Shown one piece after another: positions 1 to 4,900 of a DNA stretch of 9,817 nucleotides (within the stretch, counting starts at the first letter, position 1; every line of letters starts with the position of its first letter). Below the pieces are notes generated by a model, which was not told where the DNA came from, ran no database searches, and saw only the letters and a list, made by a program, of their open reading frames with translations. This DNA comes from an uncultured Collinsella sp. (GTDB lineage Bacteria > Actinomycetota > Coriobacteriia > Coriobacteriales > Coriobacteriaceae): assembly GCA_902478365.1 (NCBI GenBank), contig CABSKX010000071.1, positions 1 to 9,817 on the forward strand, given 5' to 3'. The translations under genes and the position numbers were made by a program.

Positions 1-147
1 GAGCCGCGCGAGGATCGCGGTGGCGAGGGCTCGGCCGACCAGGGTCAAAAGCGCCGTCGCCGTCGCCGTTCCCGCAAGCCGCGCCAGAATGGTGGCGAGG
101 GCTCGACCCCGTCTTCGTCTGCACCACAACCGCCCGCCGGCGAATAA
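1..147 (+). CDS. C-terminal tail of an unidentified, arginine-rich protein (partial)
   Basis: The window opens inside a gene. Frame 1 is open from base 1 to a TAA at 145-147, giving 48 residues. The tail is low-complexity: acidic and glycine-rich (GGEGS), then a strongly basic run (KRRRRRRSRKPR), then Ser/Pro-rich to the end. The GGEGS segment occurs twice, encoded by an identical 15-nt repeat at 19-33 and 91-105. Basic Gly/Arg tails like this are common on DEAD-box RNA helicases, RNase E/G-type proteins and other RNA-binding proteins, so nucleic-acid binding is plausible. No catalytic domain is visible, so the identity stays open. The frame, stop and composition are seen directly; the RNA-binding role is inference. 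Confidence 0.75.
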   Translation, partial: EPREDRGGEGSADQGQKRRRRRRSRKPRQNGGEGSTPSSSAPQPPAGE

Positions 148-175
148 CGCCCGCGAGCGGATTTAGCCCGCCTTG

Positions 176-192
176 CCCCGAGCACATCGGGG
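176..192 (+). terminator. small GC-rich hairpin after the upstream gene, weak terminator candidate
   Basis: CCCCGA (176-181) pairs with TCGGGG (187-192) around a 5-nt loop. It lies 28 nt after the upstream stop codon. It is followed by TATCATAG rather than a T-run, so termination would be inefficient. TATCAT at 193-198 could instead serve as a -10 box for comF, but no good -35 sits at the right distance. Confidence 0.3.
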
Positions 193-210
193 TATCATAG
201 CGCCGAATCA

Positions 211-246
211 ACAACCCTCCCTGCGACCGAACGTAGGGAGGGTTGT
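211..246 (+). promoter_or_regulatory. perfect 12-bp hairpin that encloses the comF ribosome-binding site
   Basis: ACAACCCTCCCT (211-222) is the exact reverse complement of AGGGAGGGTTGT (235-246), separated by a 12-nt loop. The right arm contains AGGGAGGG (235-242), the only good Shine-Dalgarno sequence for the TTG start at 250, with 7-nt spacing. The left arm is therefore a perfect anti-Shine-Dalgarno. Folded RNA would hide the site and limit ComF synthesis. The same hairpin could also act as a terminator for the upstream gene, though only a poor U-tract (TTGTGTCTT) follows. The pairing is seen directly; the regulatory role is inference. Confidence 0.6.
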
Positions 247-249
247 GTC

Positions 250-1056
250 TTGAAGAGCCATCTGAACATATTGAGCTGTCTGCAGGGTGCCGGTACCCTA
301 CCGTTTGCGGACGAATTACTACCGTTTGCCGAGCGGGTGGCACGCGAGGCGCTCGAGGCATTGTCGCCAACACGATGTGCCGGCTGCGAGCGCGCCGGTA
401 CGCTTATTTGCCAAGACTGCTTGGCGGCGCTTGTGCTCATCGACCCACGTCATAGCTGCACCCGATGCGGCGCCCCGTTTGGGGATTTGCTGTGCACTGA
501 GTGTTCGGTCGAGGGCACGTCCTCGGCAATGGCGGAGGCGCTCGACCGCTGCCTGGCGTGCGCCGTCTATGCGCATCCGCTGCCGCGCATCATTAAAGCG
601 TACAAGGATGCGGGCGAGCGACGTCTGGCTCCGTATCTGGCGGAGCTGCTCTACGACACCGCCCTGCATGCCCAGGTCGTAGCGCCCGATCGCTACGGAG
701 GCGTGCTGTCCGGTGCGGATGCTGTGGTGTTTGTGCCTGCGACGGCGGCAGCGTTTCGGCGGCGTGGTTTTGATCATATGGAGGCTATCGCGCGCCCATT
801 TTGCGAGCTGTCGGGTGTTCCCCTGCTCGATGCTCTCGTCAAGTACGGGCATGGCGACCAGCGCGAACTCTGTCGTGAGGAGCGCCGCGAGCGTGCCCAA
901 GGCATGTACGAGACGGTTGAGGACGTGCACGGCCGCCGCTTGCTGCTTATCGATGACGTTATCACCACGGGCGCGACGATGGCCGCGGCTTCGGCGGAAC
1001 TCAAGCGCGCCGGCGCTGCGGCAGTCGATGGCCTTGCTATCGCACGCGTTTGGTAG
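250..1056 (+). CDS. comF: ComF family protein (phosphoribosyltransferase-like, DNA uptake)
   Basis: The 268-residue product is a ComF-type protein, a cytoplasmic factor linked in other bacteria to import of single-stranded DNA during natural transformation. The N-terminal zinc-ribbon-like part has paired cysteines at 43/46, 54/57, 70/73 and 82/85. The phosphoribosyltransferase-fold part follows. It includes YKDAGERRLAPYL (118-130), the loop FVPATAAAFRRRGFDHMEAIA (161-181), the QRELCREERRERAQGMYE stretch (204-221), and the PRPP-binding signature LLLIDDVITTGAT (231-243). Length fits the family, although about 42 residues precede the first Cys, more than usual. The TTG start was chosen because AGGGAGGG lies 7 nt upstream; later in-frame starts lack such a site. 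That site is buried in a hairpin, suggesting translational control. The next gene starts 10 nt after the stop. Substrate and true role of the fold in ComF are not settled. Confidence 0.9.
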   Translation: MKSHLNILSCLQGAGTLPFADELLPFAERVAREALEALSPTRCAGCERAGTLICQDCLAALVLIDPRHSCTRCGAPFGDLLCTECSVEGTSSAMAEALDRCLACAVYAHPLPRIIKAYKDAGERRLAPYLAELLYDTALHAQVVAPDRYGGVLSGADAVVFVPATAAAFRRRGFDHMEAIARPFCELSGVPLLDALVKYGHGDQRELCREERRERAQGMYETVEDVHGRRLLLIDDVITTGATMAAASAELKRAGAAAVDGLAIARVW

Positions 1057-1066
1057 GGGTGGTTTT

Positions 1067-2176
1067 GTGGCAGTAAAGATTGAGCGGTGCAACGAGCCGA
1101 CAGGCGAACAGCTAGCGGCTTCCGTAATCCTAACAGGCGCCTCGGCGCTACGCATGATGCGCGCCGAGCGCCGGCAGATGGGCTACATCGGCTGGAAGGA
1201 CCTTGAGCCCGGGGAGGAGCGCCGCGTGCTGTGCACGTCATCGCCTTCGACCGAGGATATCTATCTTCCCGACCTGGTGCGAATTGGAGCCAAAAGCGGC
1301 GAGGTGCAAGAAGATCTGTGCTTGCTGGTGGGATCTGCGGCGCAGCGCCGACGCATGCCTGGCGTGGGCTGGTCCGTGTGTTCCGGGTTGCCTGCCGGCT
1401 CGATTCTAGAGGTGGAACCGGGGGTGTACAGCCTATCTCCCGAGGCCCTTTGTGTTGCCGTCGCCCGCGAGGTCGGTTGTATCCAGGCGTTTGCCCTGGC
1501 CCAGGAACTGTGTTCCAAGATTTCACTGAGCGATCGCGGGAAGTATCTACCTCCCTATACCTCGCCTGTTGCGAATAGACTTGCAAAGGACAAGGACCAA
1601 CCGGCAGACGTGGGTTACTTTGAAGTCGAGCCGGTGCTGACGCCCGATCGCTTGGCAGATTACCTCGCGGCATGTAAGGGGAGTGCGGCCAAACAACTGC
1701 GACGGCTGTGCCCCTATCTGTCGGAAAACCTGCGCTCACCCATGGAGTGCATCATGCTTGCCATGTTTTCGCTTCCGTTTTCCTATGGCGGATTTGCCTG
1801 CGGTCCCTTTAAGACCGACTACAAGATCGAGTTCGATGACCGCGCGCAGGCAATCTCGGGGATGCCGCATGCAGTTTGCGATGCGTATCAGGAAGCAGCC
1901 CGGTTTGACCTGGAATACAACGGCGAGCTGGGCCATTCCTCCCGGAGGGGGCGTATCCATGATGAAAAACGTAACACGGGCTTGATTACTATGGGAATCG
2001 AGGTCGCGACGGTCAACAACGAAATGCTCTGCGACATGGAAGCGATGGAAGCGCTCGCATGGCGCATTTACCAACGCATGGGTAAACGATATCAGAATCG
2101 CGTAGAGGCGCGTCGAAAGAGGCAAGATGCTCTGCTGAATACGCTCCGAGCGTGCTTTGGGCTCAAGCCGGCGTAA
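1067..2176 (+). CDS. putative AbiEi-like/DUF559-type protein with PD-(D/E)XK-like C-terminus
   Basis: This 369-residue protein has no function I can name with certainty. The N-terminal part (ILTGASALRMMRAERR, 21-36) resembles the start of AbiEi-type antitoxin-like proteins. The middle (PAGSILEVEPGVYSLSPEAL, 109-128; FALAQELCS, 142-150) matches my memory of a paralogous coriobacterial family. The C-terminal part looks like a DUF559/Vsr-style PD-(D/E)XK nuclease fold: SPMECIML (224-231), DLEYNGELGH (281-290), then HDEKRNTGLITMGIEVATV (298-316), with E283, H290, D299 and R302 in the expected pattern. A basic C-terminal helix follows. The GTG start at 1067 was chosen for AGGGG (1055-1059) at 7 nt, which overlaps the comF stop, so translational coupling is likely. 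The open frame upstream within comF is a shadow. Codon use is less GC-biased than in the metabolic genes downstream, hinting at transfer. Nuclease activity is inference. Confidence 0.65.
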   Translation: MAVKIERCNEPTGEQLAASVILTGASALRMMRAERRQMGYIGWKDLEPGEERRVLCTSSPSTEDIYLPDLVRIGAKSGEVQEDLCLLVGSAAQRRRMPGVGWSVCSGLPAGSILEVEPGVYSLSPEALCVAVAREVGCIQAFALAQELCSKISLSDRGKYLPPYTSPVANRLAKDKDQPADVGYFEVEPVLTPDRLADYLAACKGSAAKQLRRLCPYLSENLRSPMECIMLAMFSLPFSYGGFACGPFKTDYKIEFDDRAQAISGMPHAVCDAYQEAARFDLEYNGELGHSSRRGRIHDEKRNTGLITMGIEVATVNNEMLCDMEAMEALAWRIYQRMGKRYQNRVEARRKRQDALLNTLRACFGLKPA

Positions 2177-2204
2177 AACTATGGCTTTATAGGGGGTTTG
2201 TTAT

Positions 2205-2246
2205 ATGCTCTGTGCAAAAAACGGCAAATATGAGTACTGTTACTAG
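2205..2246 (+). CDS. 13-codon mini reading frame spanning the left end of the inverted repeat
   Basis: ATG at 2205 opens a frame reading MLCAKNGKYEYCY, then TAG. AGGGGG (2191-2196) sits 8 nt upstream, an adequate ribosome site. The right arm of the repeat, read on the minus strand from a GTG at 2433, gives MPCAKNGKYEYCY and continues further. The coincidence may simply follow from the arms being identical DNA, so translation is unproven. It could be a leader peptide, a relic of a coding sequence captured by the element, or chance. Confidence 0.2.
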   Translation: MLCAKNGKYEYCY

Positions 2247-2427
2247 ATTAGTGACAGGAAAAACAGAGAAACCTGAGCCGAAAATCTGGATTCAGTGAAG
2301 AGATAATAAACGAATGTGGAATATCTTGGCGCCAAGCGGGCTGTACGGAACTCAAAAAGGGCTCGTGGGGCGGAAAAACGCTGCTACTAAATTGGTAGCA
2401 GTACTCATATTTGCCGTTTTTTGCACA
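2211..2427. repeat. 217-bp MITE-like element with perfect 29-bp terminal inverted repeats
   Basis: Bases 2211-2239, starting TGTGCAAAAAACGGCAAA, are the exact reverse complement of 2399-2427. Pairing continues imperfectly inward (11 of the next 17 positions), giving about 46-bp arms. Each arm also holds its own 8-bp hairpin with a 3-nt loop, at 2238-2256 (TGTTACTA/TAGTGACA) and 2382-2400 (TGCTACTA/ATTGGTAGCA region). The two hairpins differ by changes that keep pairing, such as T-A versus C-G. The 125-bp core has no long frame. It contains a 12-bp palindrome, CTTGGCGCCAAG (2325-2336), close to the centre. It is more AT-rich than the flanking genes. No convincing target-site duplication flanks the ends. 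A non-autonomous transposable element or a REP-like intergenic repeat fits best; no transposase is present here. Confidence 0.7.
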
Positions 2428-2428
2428 C

Positions 2429-2490
2429 GGCACCCTGAGACGGGTGCCCCGGAGCTCCCCGTAGGGGAGCTCCGGGCTTCATGGGGGCAC
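2429..2490. repeat. cluster of GC-rich palindromes beside the inverted-repeat element
   Basis: Two hairpins stand in tandem. The first is GGCACCC/GGGTGCC (2429-2435 with 2442-2448, 6-nt loop). The second is a 13-bp perfect stem, CCCGGAGCTCCCC (2448-2460) with GGGGAGCTCCGGG (2464-2476), around a GTA loop. An outer pairing GTGCCCC (2444-2450) with GGGGCAC (2484-2490) competes with the first hairpin. No T-run follows on the + strand, so a classical intrinsic terminator is doubtful. It may be a transcription stop, a REP-type repeat, or the real outer part of the neighbouring element. Confidence 0.6.
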
Positions 2491-2548
2491 GAATAGTCCG
2501 CTCCGACCTGCAAAATCTGTGCTCACGGTGCGAATGACGCCCCTAACC

Positions 2549-2577
2549 TTAAACTTTAGCTTGAACTTAGCTATAAT
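2549..2577 (+). promoter_or_regulatory. probable sigma-70-type promoter for the lipoprotein transcript
   Basis: A perfect TATAAT lies at 2572-2577. TTAAAC at 2549-2554 is a weak -35 (3 of 6 matches) with 17-nt spacing. The surrounding bases 2541-2577 are AT-rich within GC-rich DNA. Predicted start of transcription is near 2584, about 340 nt before the lipoprotein start codon. Confidence 0.5.
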
Positions 2578-2583
2578 GCGCTA

Positions 2584-2926
2584 CGTTCCTGCCAGGCTGT
2601 GGTTGCGGACGGACAAAATGTCCATCCTAGTCCAAGACAGACGCGGTCAAAGGGATCCACGTAAGCGACCGCGTGCGCGCGGCGCGATCATGGCGCGTCC
2701 TAGATGTAAGCCGCACCGTCCGTTCTACTTTCTTTGGGGCAATACCGCCTCGCGGGCGAGCGGGCCAGTCGTGAAGGTGGCTACGGCCTCCCGAGCAAAC
2801 ACCCCGGTGCGCAAGTGTGGGGTCAAATACCAGGTCAGCTGGTGGGAACAACCCGTTATTCCGCGCAACGCACGGATTGTATACGACACAGAAGGCAGGG
2901 TAGTGGACATGGTGAGGGGCAGCTTG
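2584..2926 (+). other. long leader of unknown role upstream of the lipoprotein gene
   Basis: About 340 nt separate the predicted transcription start from the best start codon. I see no tRNA, tmRNA, RNase P, SRP or known riboswitch motif. There are hairpins: GGACA/TGTCC with an AAA loop (2611-2623, extended by GGA/TCC after a mismatch), the 8-bp stem ACGCGGTC/GACCGCGT (2641-2648 with 2667-2674), and CTCG/CGAG at 2749-2760. The lipoprotein's frame happens to be open through the whole leader, back to 2519. An in-frame ATG at 2618 could in principle extend the protein, but the sequence encoded is basic and low in resemblance to any domain, and it would bury the signal peptide. Structured leader RNA and N-terminal extension are both possible. 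Confidence 0.35.
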
Positions 2927-3919
2927 ATGCACGCGGCTCGGTTAGGTGCTGGGACCGCGGCGGTCATTGCCGTATTGGGTTTGAGCGGATGCGCGTTCAA
3001 CCCACTGTCTACGTTCACGACACCCACGATTGACCAGATCGAGCGCGAGACCGTTACCCCTACGGTGTCGGACGATGCCCTGGTCACTCCCGGTACCCTG
3101 ACGGTTGCCCTCGATACCTCCGATGCCCCGCAGGCCATGCAGGGCGCCGATGGCAACCTCACGGGCTACGCAGTTGACGCTGCCCGCGCCCTTGCAAGCC
3201 GTATGGGCCTTAAGGTTGCCTTCGTCGATGCGTCTTCTGCCGATTCCGTGCTTGGCGACAAAAAGGCCGACATCTTCATTGGCGACATCAATTCCACGGA
3301 TGGTGATATCAGCACGCTTGGTACTTGCCTGTACGACGCTGCGGCAGTGTTCGGAAAGACGAGCGACGGCGAGTCGCTGAGCGTTTCCACCGAAACGCTT
3401 AACACCGCTACCCTGGGCGTTCAGACCTCCTCGGCCTCGCAGGAAGCGCTCGCCAAGCAGAGCATCACGGCCAATCAAAAGACCTTCTCCAACATCAACG
3501 AGTGCTTTGAGGCGCTCGAGTCCGGCGAGATCGACTACGTGATTTGCGACTCCACGGCCGGCGGCTACCTTGCGCGCCTGATGAGCCAGATCTCTTACGT
3601 CGGCGCGCTCGAGACGCCCTCGACGCTCGGCGTCGCGGGCCTCGCGGCCAACGATGAGCTATGCCGTGCCGTGAGCGATGCCCTCGACGGTATCACGGTC
3701 GATGGCACGCTCGAGGCGGTCCACTCCGTCTGGTACGGTACGATGCCCTATGACCTCACCACCAAGACGGTCTCGGGCGCCGACGTGCAGTCGACCGACA
3801 CCGGATCCAGCGAGTCCGCATCCTCCGATTCGAGCAGCGAGGGTGCAAACTCCGAGGACAAATCGTCCAGCCAGGAAGCCACCATCACCGACGACGACAT
3901 TAACAAACTCAATAGCTAG
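2927..3919 (+). CDS. solute-binding lipoprotein, family 3 (amino-acid type), orphan
   Basis: The 330-residue product looks like the substrate-binding part of an amino-acid-type ABC importer (SBP_bac_3 family). A short signal peptide ends in the lipobox LSGC with Cys22 as the lipidated residue, so it would be anchored outside the membrane. The binding domain starts at GTLTVALDTSDAP (56-68). It includes GNLTGYAVDAARALASRMGL (76-95), KADIFIGDINST (113-124) and GEIDYVICDSTAGGYL (200-215), the usual two-lobe pattern. A Ser/Asp/Glu-rich, disordered-looking tail follows from about residue 290 to the end. The ATG at 2927 is preceded by GAGGGG (2914-2919) at 7 nt. An ATG at 2909 with AGGG 8 nt upstream is a fair alternative, adding six residues. 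No permease or ATPase gene is adjacent, so it either serves a transporter encoded elsewhere or acts as a sensor or binding protein. The ligand cannot be predicted. Confidence 0.85.
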   Translation: MHAARLGAGTAAVIAVLGLSGCAFNPLSTFTTPTIDQIERETVTPTVSDDALVTPGTLTVALDTSDAPQAMQGADGNLTGYAVDAARALASRMGLKVAFVDASSADSVLGDKKADIFIGDINSTDGDISTLGTCLYDAAAVFGKTSDGESLSVSTETLNTATLGVQTSSASQEALAKQSITANQKTFSNINECFEALESGEIDYVICDSTAGGYLARLMSQISYVGALETPSTLGVAGLAANDELCRAVSDALDGITVDGTLEAVHSVWYGTMPYDLTTKTVSGADVQSTDTGSSESASSDSSSEGANSEDKSSSQEATITDDDINKLNS

Positions 3920-3985
3920 TTATTGCTAGGGGTGGCGTCTCCCATGCGCTAGGAGAGAGGCCTCTTCACGGTTTCAACACGCATT

Positions 3986-4019
3986 GCCGGGCTTTCCCAA
4001 CAGGGGGGCCCGGCTTTTT
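3986..4019 (+). terminator. intrinsic terminator after the lipoprotein gene
   Basis: GCCGGGC (3986-3992) pairs with GCCCGGC (4008-4014) and is followed directly by TTTTT (4015-4019), then CGTTT. The 15-nt loop can tighten further through CCC/GGG pairing. It lies 66 nt after the stop codon. Confidence 0.88.
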
Positions 4020-4236
4020 CGTTTCCATAAAACCAGCAGGTCAAATACGTTTTTTAGGTGCAAAACCAAAGTCGCCGTTGCTCTCCCATAGCGCACTTTG
4101 CCACAGAAAAGTGCGAGACTTCGGTATGCGGTATCAAGCAATCGTTATTCGGGTCTTTGGGAATCCGCGTGATTAAATGCACGGCAATGGGTACATAGCC
4201 AGTACAGTAAGTCCCCGAGGCAGATTGGAGCCACGT
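4020..4236 (+). other. intergenic region upstream of hpf with one hairpin
   Basis: This 217-bp stretch holds no gene I can support. An 8-bp perfect hairpin, CGCACTTT (4092-4099) with AAAGTGCG (4108-4115) around an 8-nt loop, lies about 120 nt before the hpf start. A short direct repeat GGTAT-GC-GGTAT follows at 4124-4135. I found no -35/-10 pair good enough to name, although the hpf promoter must lie here because a terminator stands upstream. The hpf ribosome site GGAG (4227-4230) is at the end of this region. Confidence 0.4.
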
Positions 4237-4821
4237 ATGGATATCAAGGTTTCTGGACGCAAGACGACGGTAACCGATGCTCTGCGTGCGCATGTGGATG
4301 AGAAGATCGGCGAGGCGCTCAAGGTTTTCGATATCGAGCCCATGACGGTCGACGTTGTACTTCGCTATGAGAAGAACCCCTCGAACCCCAACCCGGCAAT
4401 CGTCGAGGTTACGGTTCGTGCCCGCGGTTCGGTGATTCGCGTTGCCGAGCACGGTGCGGATATGTACGCCGCCATCGACCTCTCCGCCGATAAGGTCACC
4501 CGCCAGCTGCGCAAGTTCAAGACCAAGGTCGTGGACAACCGCCAGGGCGGTGCCAGCGCAGCGGATGTCGCGCCGGTCGAGCGCGTCGAGGATCTGGCCG
4601 ACCTGCTGCTGCCCGAGGAGGAGGACGACCTGCTCGTCCGCGAGAAGGTCATCGATGTCACCCCGATGACTGAGGAGCAGGCGCTGGTGCAGACCGATCT
4701 GCTGGGCCACGACTTCTACGTGTTCGAGAACGCGACGACTGGCCTCATCAATGTGGTGTATCACCGTAAGAATGGTGGATATGGCATCATCAAGCCCCGT
4801 ATCGAAACACTTGACGAGTAA
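4237..4821 (+). CDS. hpf: long-form ribosome hibernation promoting factor
   Basis: The 194-residue protein is a long-form HPF, which binds the 30S decoding region when growth slows and joins two 70S ribosomes into inactive 100S dimers. Residues 1 to about 100 form the RaiA/YfiA-like domain (MDIKVSGRKTTVTDALRAHV at the start, MYAAIDLSADKVTRQLRKFK at 76-95). An acidic linker follows (about 102-140, with PEEEDD at 126-131). The C-terminal dimerisation domain is clear: TEEQALVQTDLLGHDFYVFE (145-164) and NVVYHRKNGGYGIIKP (172-187). Length matches long HPF from Gram-positives. The ATG at 4237 was chosen because GGAG (4227-4230) lies 6 nt upstream and it gives the family's usual N-terminus; an open frame runs 20 codons further back without support. 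The gene is bounded by terminators on both sides, so it is probably transcribed alone. Confidence 0.95.
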   Translation: MDIKVSGRKTTVTDALRAHVDEKIGEALKVFDIEPMTVDVVLRYEKNPSNPNPAIVEVTVRARGSVIRVAEHGADMYAAIDLSADKVTRQLRKFKTKVVDNRQGGASAADVAPVERVEDLADLLLPEEEDDLLVREKVIDVTPMTEEQALVQTDLLGHDFYVFENATTGLINVVYHRKNGGYGIIKPRIETLDE

Positions 4822-4825
4822 AATA

Positions 4826-4847
4826 CGTTAACTTGCATGAGTTAACG
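4826..4847 (+). repeat. 7-bp hairpin between the hpf stop and its terminator
   Basis: CGTTAAC (4826-4832) pairs perfectly with GTTAACG (4841-4847) around an 8-nt loop, 4 nt after the stop. It has no T-run of its own and stands just before the main terminator, so it may protect the 3' end or assist termination. Confidence 0.5.
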
Positions 4848-4850
4848 GTT

Positions 4851-4882
4851 GGCGGCCATCCCATGCGGATGGCCGCCTTTTT
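4851..4882 (+). terminator. intrinsic terminator after hpf
   Basis: GGCGGCCATC (4851-4860) pairs perfectly with GATGGCCGCC (4868-4877) around a 7-nt loop, followed by TTTTT (4878-4882). This is a strong intrinsic terminator. It sits only 19 nt before the degV start codon, so any degV promoter must overlap or precede it, or degV depends on read-through. Confidence 0.92.
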
Positions 4883-4900
4883 ACGTAAGGAGTCGCTTTG

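Noticed and set aside
713..1066. Upstream extension of the nuclease-like gene inside comF
   Set aside because: The encoded stretch is Arg/Ser-rich shadow sequence overlapping a clear ComF domain. The GTG at 1067 has the proper ribosome site and family-like N-terminus.
2271..2300. Thiamine-pyrophosphate riboswitch-like words (ACCTGA ... CTGGAT)
   Set aside because: Only short fragments match. The conserved core that should follow is absent and the bases lie inside the inverted-repeat element.
2825..2875. T-box-like stretch (GGTGGGAACAACCCG)
   Set aside because: The antiterminator consensus AGGGTGGNACCGCG is not met, no specifier stem is evident, and the downstream gene is not of a T-box type.
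2519..2926. 466-codon version of the lipoprotein with a long N-terminal extension
   Set aside because: It would place the signal peptide and lipobox over 130 residues into the protein, and a -10 promoter box lies inside the extension. A chance open frame is more likely, though not excluded.
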